Assembly (NCBI RefSeq): GCF_000346465.2
Contig: NC_034012.1
Span: forward strand, 1,699,134 to 1,763,133
DNA from: Prunus persica
Lineage: Eukaryota; Streptophyta; Magnoliopsida; Rosales; Rosaceae
Length of the DNA stretch: 64,000 nt
Direction: 5' to 3'
Shown here: piece after piece, positions 1 to 10,700 of the stretch
Numbering within the stretch: the first letter of the stretch is position 1
Layout: each line of letters starts with the position of its first letter
The notes under the pieces: generated by a model
Databases searched by the model: none
What the model was told of the DNA's origin: nothing
What the model saw: the letters and a program-made list of their open reading frames with translations, nothing else
Position numbers and translations under genes: made by a program

Positions 1-540
1 CCTCCTATGCTTTCAAAGTTGTCTCAGATTACCACATGTTCTTTGAAACGTCTCAAAATACCACATACACTTTTAATAATAGTCTCATGTTACCTGTTCC
101 GCCTCCTATTAAGAGAAGTTCTATTATGTGATGTGGCCCCCACTTCTTGTGGTATGGGTCTTCTTCTTCTTCTTCTTCTTCTTCTTCTTTCAGACGAACC
201 AATTCCAATAATCTCCTTCCACCCAAAGCCCAATCCACAATTTCCATCCATGCCCTTTTGGTCTTCATCACCCTCCTTCTCTTCACCCTCTCAACCTTTG
301 AACCTACAACCAAGCCTCACCCACTCATCACAATAGCCTCCAGAAGATTTCTCTTCCAAAAAAATCTCAACCTACCACCAACACAGACCCCAAATTACTC
401 AACAAACTCACCACGTAACGGAACATCTCTTAATACTGATGGAATAGGTAACGTGAGACAGTTATTAAAAGTATATGTGGTATTTTGAGACGTTTCAAAG
501 AACATGTGGTAATCTAAGACAACTTTGAAAGCACATGAGG
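1..540. mobile_element. Non-autonomous long-TIR DNA transposon (MULE-like), left edge at the window boundary
   Basis: Bases 1-100 and 440-540 form inverted repeats of about 90-100 bp with roughly 90 percent identity over the part I aligned by eye; the outer end reads CCTC followed by a CTTTCAAAGTTGTC-type core. Long terminal inverted repeats and no transposase are typical of non-autonomous Mutator-like elements. The left end reaches base 1, so the target-site duplication cannot be checked. The interior has a TTC microsatellite and about 250 bp of non-repeat sequence. A foldback element or another TIR superfamily is possible. Confidence 0.7.
160..189. repeat. (TTC)n microsatellite
   Basis: About ten uninterrupted TTC units lie inside the TIR element. 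In one frame this encodes a serine run. It is probably a polymorphic simple repeat. Confidence 0.9.
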
Positions 541-943
541 CATGTACATAAATAAGCCTTCATAGAATGAGATAAAAATCAATTACAATAATGTCTACAA
601 CCCTCGCATAAGAATTTCATGTATCTACCCCATCTGCAAATTTGGTCCCTTTCATGATTGGTGGCCCGAGAGACTCAAAAGCTTAAAGATGCCCAAATGT
701 GAATGAACGAACCCATTGAACCTCCATATCTAAGTGTGCTTTATTTTTGTGTCACAAATGGAGTTTGTGAGACATTGAAACATCACCCCTCGAGAACCAA
801 AATTTTTTATTTATGTAATTTTTTTTTTTTGTATCTGAACTCGTGCAAGATCTAACTATGTTCCTATTGTTAGAATCAGAATAAATGCATGCATTCAGAG
901 TTCCAATTAGAACAAAGTAAAAGTCTCCCCCATTTTCATCTTC
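541..943. other. Intergenic 3' flank of the syntaxin gene
   Basis: AT-rich sequence between the TIR element and the syntaxin stop codon, which is read on the minus strand. It would include the syntaxin 3' UTR. No ORF or repeat is supported here apart from a short T tract near 822. Confidence 0.6.
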
Positions 944-1855
944 CTACAACATATGAGGCAAAACTTGAATCAAAATCGGAATTAGGAGGAGAATGACGAG
1001 GATTATTCCAAGAATTATAGCAATGCATGTCCACTTCCTTGATTTCTTCTGCTGTTCTTTGGCCTCTTGAAGATTGTCGGTGCCGCGTCTGACAAACGAG
1101 CTAGCATGCATGACATGGCTCTCAATGTCATTGAGTTGGTGACCCTGTGCTTCAACCAGAGCAGCCATGTCCAAGAATATCTGATGGAGCTCAATCAAAT
1201 TCTTCTCAATCTCCTTCACAGCATCATGTCTTTCTTGCATTTCTGATATGGTGTCCAAAATCTGACCTCTCCCCTGTTCTTGAATAGCCTTCTGCAGAAA
1301 GCTCTCACTTTCTCCACTCGATATCAAATTTTCGATAGTTTCCTCACTCGCTTTCTCTCCGGTTATAGTAAAATACCTGCGTTCTATTGTTTCTTTATAT
1401 TCAGATGTCATTCTACCTCTCAATCCCTGAAAGTCATCCATCATGTCCTTGAGTTTCTTCCCCAAACCACTAACCACTGAGGTCCTGGTTCGATCCGCGG
1501 AGGAGCCAGGGCCACAACCAGGAAGGTTTCTGTGAGTTGCGTTGGAACGCTCCAAACCTTCAAGCTTTCCCTTTATGATTTTGACCTTCTTAAGGACCTG
1601 CTCGACATCCAAGTCCATGCGGGTTCGGAGCTCTTTCATGGTTTTAGCATTGTGCACAGTCTTGCTCTCTTCATTGGCATCTTGTAGCTGCTTGTACAGC
1701 TTATCAACCTGTCTCATGTCCTCCTTCACATTCTCGACATCTTCGAAGAACTTGTCAAGATTAACAGTCTCCTTCCCGGCCTCCATATCGTCCAGGTAGG
1801 CCTGCTGTTTCAGGTCAGTGTATTTCTTGAACGAGCTCGAAAATAAGTCGTTCAT
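944..1855 (-). CDS. SYP124/125-like: Qa-SNARE syntaxin, SYP12 group (SYP124/125-like)
   Basis: Single-exon gene for a 303-residue plasma-membrane syntaxin, the usual length for the plant SYP1 family. The N-terminus ([18 protein letters not shown]) matches SYP12 proteins. An Habc bundle occupies about residues 30-155 and the SNARE motif about 204-266. The zero-layer glutamine is Q237 in LVEAQG. A tail-anchor helix spans about 275-298 ([10 protein letters not shown]). Family knowledge: Qa-SNAREs pair with SNAP33 and VAMP72 proteins to drive secretory-vesicle fusion, and the SYP124/125/131 members act in tip growth such as pollen tubes. Assignment within SYP12 is by resemblance. The start is the first in-frame ATG before the conserved N-terminus. 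SYP121/122 is the alternative. Confidence 0.93.
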   Translation of the reverse strand: MNDLFSSSFKKYTDLKQQAYLDDMEAGKETVNLDKFFEDVENVKEDMRQVDKLYKQLQDANEESKTVHNAKTMKELRTRMDLDVEQVLKKVKIIKGKLEGLERSNATHRNLPGCGPGSSADRTRTSVVSGLGKKLKDMMDDFQGLRGRMTSEYKETIERRYFTITGEKASEETIENLISSGESESFLQKAIQEQGRGQILDTISEMQERHDAVKEIEKNLIELHQIFLDMAALVEAQGHQLNDIESHVMHASSFVRRGTDNLQEAKEQQKKSRKWTCIAIILGIILVILLLIPILIQVLPHML

Positions 1856-3188
1856 CTTGGCGTGATGATGATATTATGTATCACTCACTCTTGTTGATCT
1901 TCTGCAAAATGGGTTTTCCTTCCTTTTCTTTATGTCTGTGAAAAAATTGAGTGGACAACAAACAAAAAGTGCATTAAAAACCATGCATATAATTAAGCTA
2001 AGCTAATCAAATCTCTCCTTCATGTGTTCAAAGCGTCTGTGTTTTTGATGGGGGTTTGGGGCTTCTGCATCCTCCTCTGCATCACATTGATGAGGAGGAA
2101 GACAAAGGAGGTGACAAAAGCAGAAGCTGTCCCCAAGATATGGACGAAAGTAGAAGTTTCCTTATTTTCGGTGAGGGTGGATGCATTTGCGGCTTTGGAT
2201 TAATTGCATATGAGGACCACCCAAATTAAGTTAATTAAACCTGTAAGGCCGTTTAAGGATGGGTGTACAGTGGCTCATGGGTTAGTTAACAGGTAGCTTC
2301 CTATTTTTTTTCATCTGTTATAAAAAGGATATATAGTTCGGTTGACTTGGTCGTACATTTCTCTCCTCCCAATCATAAAAGAGACTGCTAGTCTGGTAAA
2401 GATATTTGTGGATCATAGTGTAACCCACTTTTCTGAACCTGCCCTAATTATAAATGGATAGCAACAAGTAGTTATAATGAACCATTTTGTATTTGCAAAC
2501 TGATGATTAATAGGCCCATAAAGACAAAAACCCAAGGATGGAAATAAAATCAGATCCAAAATAAGCCGAAGTTGCCCATCTAGATTTACGAGTAATTTAT
2601 CACTCATCATAAAAAATAAAAAAAATAAAAAAAAAGACCTACGAGTAATTATAGTGTAGTACAGTAATACATAACAGAGATAGATTCACTACCATGTAAT
2701 TTATGAAGAAACCAAAATAAAATAATTCAGCTTGGACCACTTCAAGGGAAGTTTGTTCAAATATATATATACACATAAAAATAAACAAAACAAAATGAGG
2801 TGAATGCAATTTCTATTTTACTCGGCCGGAAAAGGAGATATTTAGTTACATCCTCAAAGTCATTGCATCAAGGCAGCGAGGTGAGCTTCTAAAATGAAAC
2901 TAAATAGCTTCAACCTGCCACCCACTTCAGTTGCATTTATCGTTTCCGTATTAAAAATAATAAGGCTTTAATGTCCGCTTAATTTTACTTTAGAGACGAC
3001 AACATTTGCAGAATCACATTATAGTTTCTCAATCAAGTTGCCCTCTTCCCACCTCTCTTCTTTATGTACAAACCTGAAGATGCGAGATCCCATGTGGATG
3101 AATGTACAACAAAACTATCTCCAGTTCGGAGCAACAGCCCCACGTTGCTGATGACTGACATATCATTGTACAGAACAATGCACTAATG
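1856..3188. other. Intergenic region: syntaxin promoter and VAL3-type gene 3' flank
   Basis: The syntaxin reads leftward, so its promoter and 5' UTR lie just right of 1855. The VAL3-type gene also reads leftward, so its 3' UTR lies just left of 3189. The middle is AT-rich, with A tracts near 2610-2635 and a short TA run near 2762. No coding sequence is supported. Confidence 0.6.
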
Positions 3189-6100
3189 TTATCCCGTCGC
3201 AGTCATGGATGCTGATGCCTTAATGGATAAAGTTGCAGGACAGTCGTTGCCACCATCATGATTGCTACTTCCGAGGGTTACACCATTGCTGAGGGGTTCC
3301 CCCCCTCCGGCTTCACCTCCAACTTGCTGTGACCGATTGCCTGATGAATTTTCACTGCCACCAGAACTTGACAATCTCTGTTGCTTGAGATACCTTTCTG
3401 TGGCATCTTGGAGCAACTTCATCATGCTGCCAGAATCGGAGCCAGGTGACAGCTCTTCCTCCCGCTCTGGCTGGATATTCAGGTCAATTTGGCCTTTAAA
3501 AGGTGGGGTTGAGGATTTCGTCCTGTTAAGGTCATCATCAGAAAGTTCAAGGACCTCCTTTTTCTGGTTTGGACTACTGCTTCCTGCGTTACAACATATG
3601 GGGGTGTCGTCGTCTACTTTATCAATCACTACTAATTGCTGCTGCTGCTGCTTTTTGCGTGTACTTTCCGCTTCTTTTTCTGATTGCTTCTTCTCACGCC
3701 GCATCATTAATGTACGGAAACGGCGCTTCACTGTTAAGCATACATTACAGGTGCAGGTTTGCTTGTGTTTTGGACCCTTCCCACTGGGGGGTTGGATGCA
3801 GACAATGCATGAGCATCCAGGTCTATGTCGGGGATGCTTTGTGGTGGCTTGGGCTGATGCTGGGAGTGACTCACCCTCTCCCAAGATAGCGAGGTTTGCA
3901 AGTGTGTCGAGCCCTTCCAGAGCTTCAATGTTATCTGGGTCCTGTTTAGCAGCCTTCATTTTCTTGGAAGTAACTGCCCAAGCAGAATATAAAAAAACAA
4001 TTACAAATTGATAATTTGGAATGATAAGCACGTGTATATGATCTAAGAGAAAAAAAAAATCAAGTATGAAAGGAAAGAACCATTTTAAACATACGCAGGC
4101 AAACATAAGAGAACGGGACCCAAAGCCAAGTTATGACACATTACTCAATGAGCTCTGGATTACAATAATTGTCTCAAGCAATTCATACCTGTACTATGGG
4201 AAGGTAGAAGATCTTCAAGCTGTTCTGTTGTCAAATCTTGCGCTGCTGAACACGAAGATCTGGTAGATAATTTTTAACACATAAAATGTAGTTTATCCAT
4301 ATGTGCACGTCCTTGGAGTTCATATCAATTTAAGGTGAACTTACAGAAAATGTCCATTTTACCTTTCAGGGTCCCATGAATTATCAGAACAAGTCCATTT
4401 TGAGGGTAGAAGTGCATTCACAGGCAGTTTGCGCCATTTGAAACAATCTTCGCATTGAGCCCATTGAATCTTCTCACTGAGAAGAACGGAAAAAATCATT
4501 AGATATGGAGATTAACAGATAGAATTATAATAAAATAAAATAAAAAGCTTCAGGGTAAAGAATACACAGGGAAAGTAACTCTTCCGATTCATTCTAGGCA
4601 TTAAAACATGCTCCATATGTGAAGACCAAGACAAGGTCCAGAAAGGAGGAAACCCCAAATACTGTCTTCCATGCATGGTACAAGTTGGAGACACCATTTA
4701 ACCAAGATTTTTTTTTCTAATTGAAAAAACAGCATTTTCTTACCTTGAAGAGTACAAGGCAAATCAGTGAAAACAAAAAGCATACCATGTATAATCTAAC
4801 AAGAAGAAAATAACCAGACAAACCTAAAAAAATCCCCATTAGGCTCTTCAAAATATTTCAGAAATCTAAAATAATTATAAAAATTTCACCCAGCAGCAGC
4901 ACCTAGGCACAAAATTTTTTGAACCACTTATCTGACCCACAAACTTATCAATAAATTTTCTCGATAAATATGCAAAAGTTAACTAAAGCATTAAAAAGTA
5001 ACACAGAAAACTAATATAGAAGTCTTCAGAAACAGATCTTAGCACTAAAGATGATTTACCCTGCACTGCCCGTAGCATAAATTGTTGGCATCCCAAGAAT
5101 TGGAGCATCCTGTAAGAAATAGCAGATGTCAGAATCCATAATGGAGGGATCCCAACCCTATATTGAACATGATAACATAGTTAGAAGACACAACACATGA
5201 AAAACTACAAAGATGCAATGAAAGATGTAACACTGCCATATGAGCACCAAGAGGTATTTCCCGCTTTATGAGAGGAAGCTTTGATTCAACATTTGACATG
5301 CGGTTTTTGGGTCGGGACGGTTGGGAAATGGGTGAGGGCAGCCCTCATTATATAACCCGCTCAAGTCATTCAGCCAAAAAATGAATAGAGGTATTCACAA
5401 CTTGTAACAAGTTTGGTAAAGACCCAAACCAAGAGAAGGATTCTTGCATCCAGAAAAGAAGAGAGGGGAATCACTAGCAGACCAGAAAACTCTACAAGTA
5501 TAAGATCACAAGCTTTTATAAAGTAATATTTTCAAAAGCCACTTTGGAATTATTCAAGTAAAAGCTGTCTGAAATAATTAATTAATTATTTAGTTTTGGA
5601 AGTCAGTATCGAAATGGCATACAAATAAAGTGTATCAATGTAGTTCCATCATAACAAGATACGATACTAAGAATTCTTCACGGTTCTCATCACAAGATAC
5701 AAAAGTTATTGTACCTCTCGTTATTTTCTGGGGGCACTTAGCAATTGTGATCTATTAGAAAACAAATCCATGTAACAGTTGTGGTCAAAGGGAAAGAACA
5801 CAGACGTCATAGTGAATTGGATTGCACACACACATCAGAGTGATAGAACAAGAAAAATTATGAGCAACATTTGGCAATGTGAATCCTATCAAAAAAGGAA
5901 TCATAATTAACTATGTACCTCATATTCCTCAAACTCAAAGCCTTCAATCACCACAACAGTAGGTATATGGTTAGCAGGAGCGCGAAGCAGGCCTTGAGCT
6001 TCTTCCCATGTTAACTTCAGTTCTATCAGGTCTTCATTTTCAATTCTCAGGCGCTTACTCTTAGAACCCAAGGTACTGTTCTTCCTTTTTCTAGAGATCA

Positions 6101-9100
6101 AAGACTTAGATCCCAGTGCTTCTTTTGCTATGTAACCAGACTTATCAACTTTAGACCATGAGCTAGGATCTGCCAATTCAGCCTGGTTCATTGATGAAAA
6201 TCTAGGTGATTCTGTACCATTTTTAATACGACATCTGAACCATTTTTTATATGACAAATATTGAAAAGACTTAACCAGAATTAGTTTCTGTTATACTAAC
6301 ATCTGCAAGGGCTGAAACTCCATTGCTTGCCTTGTTTGTCTCGTTTTCCTAACAAGCAAACATAAAGTAAAAGAAAACGAAGCCTTAGTAGTAGACCTTA
6401 CAGAAAACCAAATGCAAAGATCCATATAAAGGAACAAAAATGCATGCAACTAAAATTATCAAGTAATTCAAAGCAGACTCAGAAACAAAACACCATGGTC
6501 ATCCAACTTAACTGAAGTGCATACTGGAAATATAAAATACTGCCTTTTAATATGGTTACCAGTTGCCATTTATCCACTTAAATCAAGCATATATTGCCAA
6601 TCACAACTAAAAAAATAGTCACAAGGAAATAGGTGTTGAGAAGCAAAAAACCTGATCAGATGGTGGGGCAGTTGAAGCCTTTCTGAACCCCATAACCAAT
6701 TTCCCTTCTGGCTCCAATCGACTAAAGGTTACTGATAAAACAGAATAACTCTTCAGTGCCAAAGTGAGGGAACAAAGTAACAAGATGGATTAAATCATAG
6801 TAAGCTGACAACACACACAGTAGGGAAATTACTAATACACACACAGATATATATATATATATATAGGGGCATGAAAACAAGAAATTACATAAGGAAACAT
6901 GGAAGACACTCTTCGAGAGCATAATAAGCCAAATAAATGGATAATGCAAGAATCCAGAAAACTAATAAGATTGAACTAAATCCAAAAGAACTCCATAAAT
7001 AATTGATGTCAGAGTCCTCGCCAAGTTTAAGCATGAACAAGGTACCATTCAATAGAAATTTCTCCAGTGATATAAGATCATTACCTATGTCGCCTGCCTG
7101 CAATTGCATGGACTGTATGCACGGAGTAACCCCCTCCAGAACATACATTCTGCTATTATTGTTGGGCCAGAAACGAAACTGAAATACCCATTCCTTGCCT
7201 TTTGAATCCTGAACTTTAAGAGGTAACCCTTCAGGCTGAGAAATTGGAGGAAAGTAGGCCTGTCTCGTAGGGAAATAATGTTAATTTATTATGAAATAAT
7301 AAACTGTGTCAAGCTAAAACTTATAAGACAGATTCAGAAAATAATCAAATATATAATATAGCTCATGCTAATTCTTTCCATTATGCCTCAAGAAGCCAAG
7401 TGCCAGGTCCAACTGAGAAAACATGAAGACACACCTCTGCACATTTTTTTGGCAACACCAGACGTCCAATCCGCCCAGCATCACTCGCACTTAACATTTT
7501 CTCGAATAATGGAGTTATTACAGAATTTTTACTTAAACATGGTTAAGGTTTACAGTATGTAAGATTCAAGGCACAACAAAGTTTAAGAAGAGCCATGACC
7601 ACTATACAAACAGCCTTAACATTTATAATATTAAAACATATACAACATTGTCTTTTTAGAGAAAGGAAATAAAAAGATATTGAATCAAAGGATACTCTCC
7701 AGATATTTGCTGTAGCTCTTGATCAGTAAATCTAGGCCAGTACCGTGGAAGTAACTGATTTCTTCCCCGGGCATCCGCTCGAGGCCTTGCATTGCGGATC
7801 TGAGTATCAGCAGATGATTCAACTCCATTCTGTAAATTACCATTAAACTGCTTTGCCAAAGGAAGGGTTGGCCGCAAATTAGTTCCAGTAACCCCCACTT
7901 GAGCATTTGTTTCACTCACAGATCCATATGGACCAAATTGTGGAGTAGAAGGGTCCTCCTTCAAAGAGGCAGACTGCTGAGATATATTTAAACATGAACT
8001 ACTTTGCTCCTCGCGGTTATTTCCTACAACAAAATGTTGACAACACTTTAACAGCCATCTACCTACAGCTTGGAAACAGAAATGTGGCAAGTTGGCATAA
8101 TATTTCACACTAGCTTATGTGCCATGAAAGAGTCCATACCTGGCTTCCCGTTTTCAAGACTTTCTTGTGTGCCCATAGTGAGGTTAACTTTCATTAGTCT
8201 TTCAGAAAAATCCTCTACTTTCTTCTTTTCCATGGAGGATACAAATATTCTTTCACTGGCATTAAGTTTGTTAATCCCAGTTGAAACATCAACTTCATAT
8301 GGCACCCTCGTATGCAACTCAGATGAAGGAATTGAAGAATTGAATAAACTGGGTGCTTGCCTCCATGGTACAGGACCAGATCCAGCCAAATGAGTCCAAT
8401 TTTTGACAGACAGGTCCTTAAGTCTCTCAGATAAAGGTGAATGGAAGAACATAGATGTTGGCCATGCTGGATTTGGTGTCTGTTCAACAACAGAAAATAA
8501 CACGGTTGTGGTACGTTCAAGGAACATAACATAACTAAGATAAACAAAGGTTGATATGGCAGAATACTGACAATTGAAACATACAATATTGAAGTTTTGT
8601 TATTTAAAATTTTAAACAATCCCTACCAAAACAAAATTTTTCCTTGCACATGTCATGCACTCAACTCCTCCAGGATCCAACAATGTAAATGCATGACTTG
8701 AAACAATGCATCCACAATGAACCCGCTGCAAAAGAAGACTAACCAAATTAACATTCATACTAGAAATCCAAAACTAAAGTCAGTTAATCTAATACAACAT
8801 TAATTATAACACTAAACGTTTATGCTATAAAGGATACAAATTAGACAGCATAAACTATCTACTGACCTTCCCACAAGACTCGCAGCATCTCCAACCAGCG
8901 GCATTCATATGGAAAGTCTCACAGAATCTTCCTTCCTCATAAGCAAGACTTAGATCACACAAAAAAGGGAAAAGCTATCTGTCAGTGTAATCTACAAAGC
9001 GTACAATATTCTAGCTTAGAACTTGAAAGATGAATGAAGATTAAGGTAGATGAATCACCGGATACAGTCAAGTTGTGATCTATATAGCCAGTTGAAATTC

Positions 9101-10479
9101 TAACGTGTTTTAAAATGAATTCAACAGGCAATAGCATTTCCTTGCCATCCTTACTTCCTTAATTAACAATAAGTATCCGAACTGACTCAATAACTGGTAA
9201 TTAAGCTTGAAAAGTTGGGAAACCTAACAAAATAAATTCGTTCTCCCAAGTAATTCTGCACCTTGACACCATAGGCAGACCTTCCATATGCCTAGTGGGG
9301 GCAACGGCTCCCATGGAACAAATATTTAATTTTACTTTTTTGTCATAATTTTTCTGACATATATACATCTTTTCTGATTGCGAACACAAACTTCCATTAC
9401 CATTAGATGCCGTGGATATTTGATTAATTTGATTGATTCAAATGGTCAAACTCTCACATGAACCTACCATATTTTGTCAATTAACCCAAAAAAAGAAGAA
9501 AAATAATCATTTTGCAGTTTCATTCTTTCTTTTTATGGATTTCATTGCATCTCTCTAAGTTTTTTTAGCCTACAAAGCTCTCAACAAGAGCTCCAACTAC
9601 CTTAAGCTACTCTACATTTTCACCTTCATGTCCTACGATATCCCAAGAAATACAGACAAACAAAACAGAAAGGATTGTAATATTGCATGTTCAAGAGAAC
9701 TACTTATATTAAGGCAAGCATAGGCATTGCAGGTTGCATTCACAAAAAATAAGTACCAGCAGGTTAGGCTTAATTAAAAAGAATTTCATGAGCAAAACTG
9801 TATATGAACATTTAACCAAAGGGAAAAAAATATTCCCAAAACCAAGTGAAGCAACAAAATTGTTTCATAAACATCACACTAAAGCATCCGTTGAATTCAA
9901 TGGAGCAGTTAAAACAAAGAATCTTTTAATCTTTCCCCTAAATTAAATTATAGTTTCTCTCCAAACTCCTACTTCACCAAGCAGTTCAGCTCAGCACTAA
10001 TCGAAATGACAGCTCCCGCGCATTTACCTAAAGGAGCCAACCTATTCAGCGCCCTCAATCAAATTTGAAAGAATAAGAAGAAAACGGAGGTAAAGCCAGT
10101 GTTCCCAAACTACCCTTTTTTCAAAAGCCCAATCTCGTTCTCGAAACTAGAGCATAACGCCACGACTTCCTCCAAATTTAGTAAATTCCCCCCCAAAAAC
10201 CCACTACTAAAACCCTAAACTCGATCTCAAATCGATCAATCCAACTCGAAACGACGCAAATGAAGCCGTGACTTGAAACCAAAAAAAAACACTGAACCAG
10301 TTCAAATTAACAGATTTTGGAAAAAACTAAAAAAACAAAACAAAATGCTTGGCTTACTAGCATCGATCGCATAGCTCAGCATACTCTCCCGTACGTAGCC
10401 GCCAGCCCTTTCTCGGATGCTCCGATTTCAATTCCTTGCACTCGGAATTGTAGCAGACCTTGGAAGACGACGACGACAT
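3189..10479 (-). CDS. VAL3: B3/CW-domain transcriptional repressor, VAL3 clade
   Basis: Fourteen exons encode 884 residues: 10479-10358, 8948-8867, 8725-8627, 8479-8140, 8023-7696, 7531-7435, 7259-7085, 6731-6652, 6348-6301, 6182-5919, 5109-5060, 4476-4363, 4259-4189, 3973-3189. Order of parts: an N-terminal Cys/His PHD-like region (about 1-101; [24 protein letters not shown]); a B3 DNA-binding domain (about 324-441; [27 protein letters not shown]); a CW zinc finger (about 562-613; [18 protein letters not shown]); a Cys-rich segment (CSCIVC, CTCNVC); and an EAR-like IDLNIQ. VAL proteins bind RY elements, read histone H3 methylation and recruit repressors to silence embryonic genes and FLC. 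The N-terminus and location suggest the VAL3 type; VAL1/VAL2 is the alternative. Exon 10 is placed at 6182 because the better-looking acceptor upstream would break the frame. Intron 5 is U12-type. Confidence 0.95.
7532..7695 (-). other. U12-type (minor spliceosome) intron in the VAL3-type gene
   Basis: On the minus strand the intron begins GTATCCTTT, the exact U12 donor consensus. It ends ACCTTAACCATGTTTAAG, where CCTTAAC matches the U12 branch-point core with its branch adenosine about 11 nt before the AG. It joins ISG to the start of the B3 domain (SVITPLFEK). The other introns of this gene look U2-type. Confidence 0.85.
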
Positions 10480-10700
10480 CGAAGAAGCTCCACATACAAG
10501 AAACTAAAACCCTAGAAATTAAGCAGCGGATGAGTTATAGAGAGAGAAAATAGAGCGAGAGAGAGAGAGCAGTATAGATATCGAAATACAGTGGTTTGTT
10601 TCGGCCTGATCTGTACGTAATCATATAGAGCGAGAGAGAGAGACAGAGACAGAGGAGTTGGAGAGGGTTTTAGAGAGAGATAGAAAGAAAGAAAGAAAAT
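10480..10700 (-). promoter_or_regulatory. 5' UTR and proximal promoter of the VAL3-type gene
   Basis: Sequence directly upstream of the ATG at 10479 has several GA/CT-rich microsatellites (10550-10571, 10627-10650, 10672-10699), common in plant leaders. It also has an AAAACCCTAGAA telo-box-like motif near 10505. No clear TATA box was found. Confidence 0.4.

Noticed and set aside
3262..4011. Long plus-strand frame (249 residues) opposite the last VAL3-type exon
   Set aside because: It is the antisense shadow of a well-supported coding exon and resembles no family.
10317..10553. Plus-strand frame over VAL3-type exon 1
   Set aside because: Antisense shadow of the conserved zinc-finger exon.
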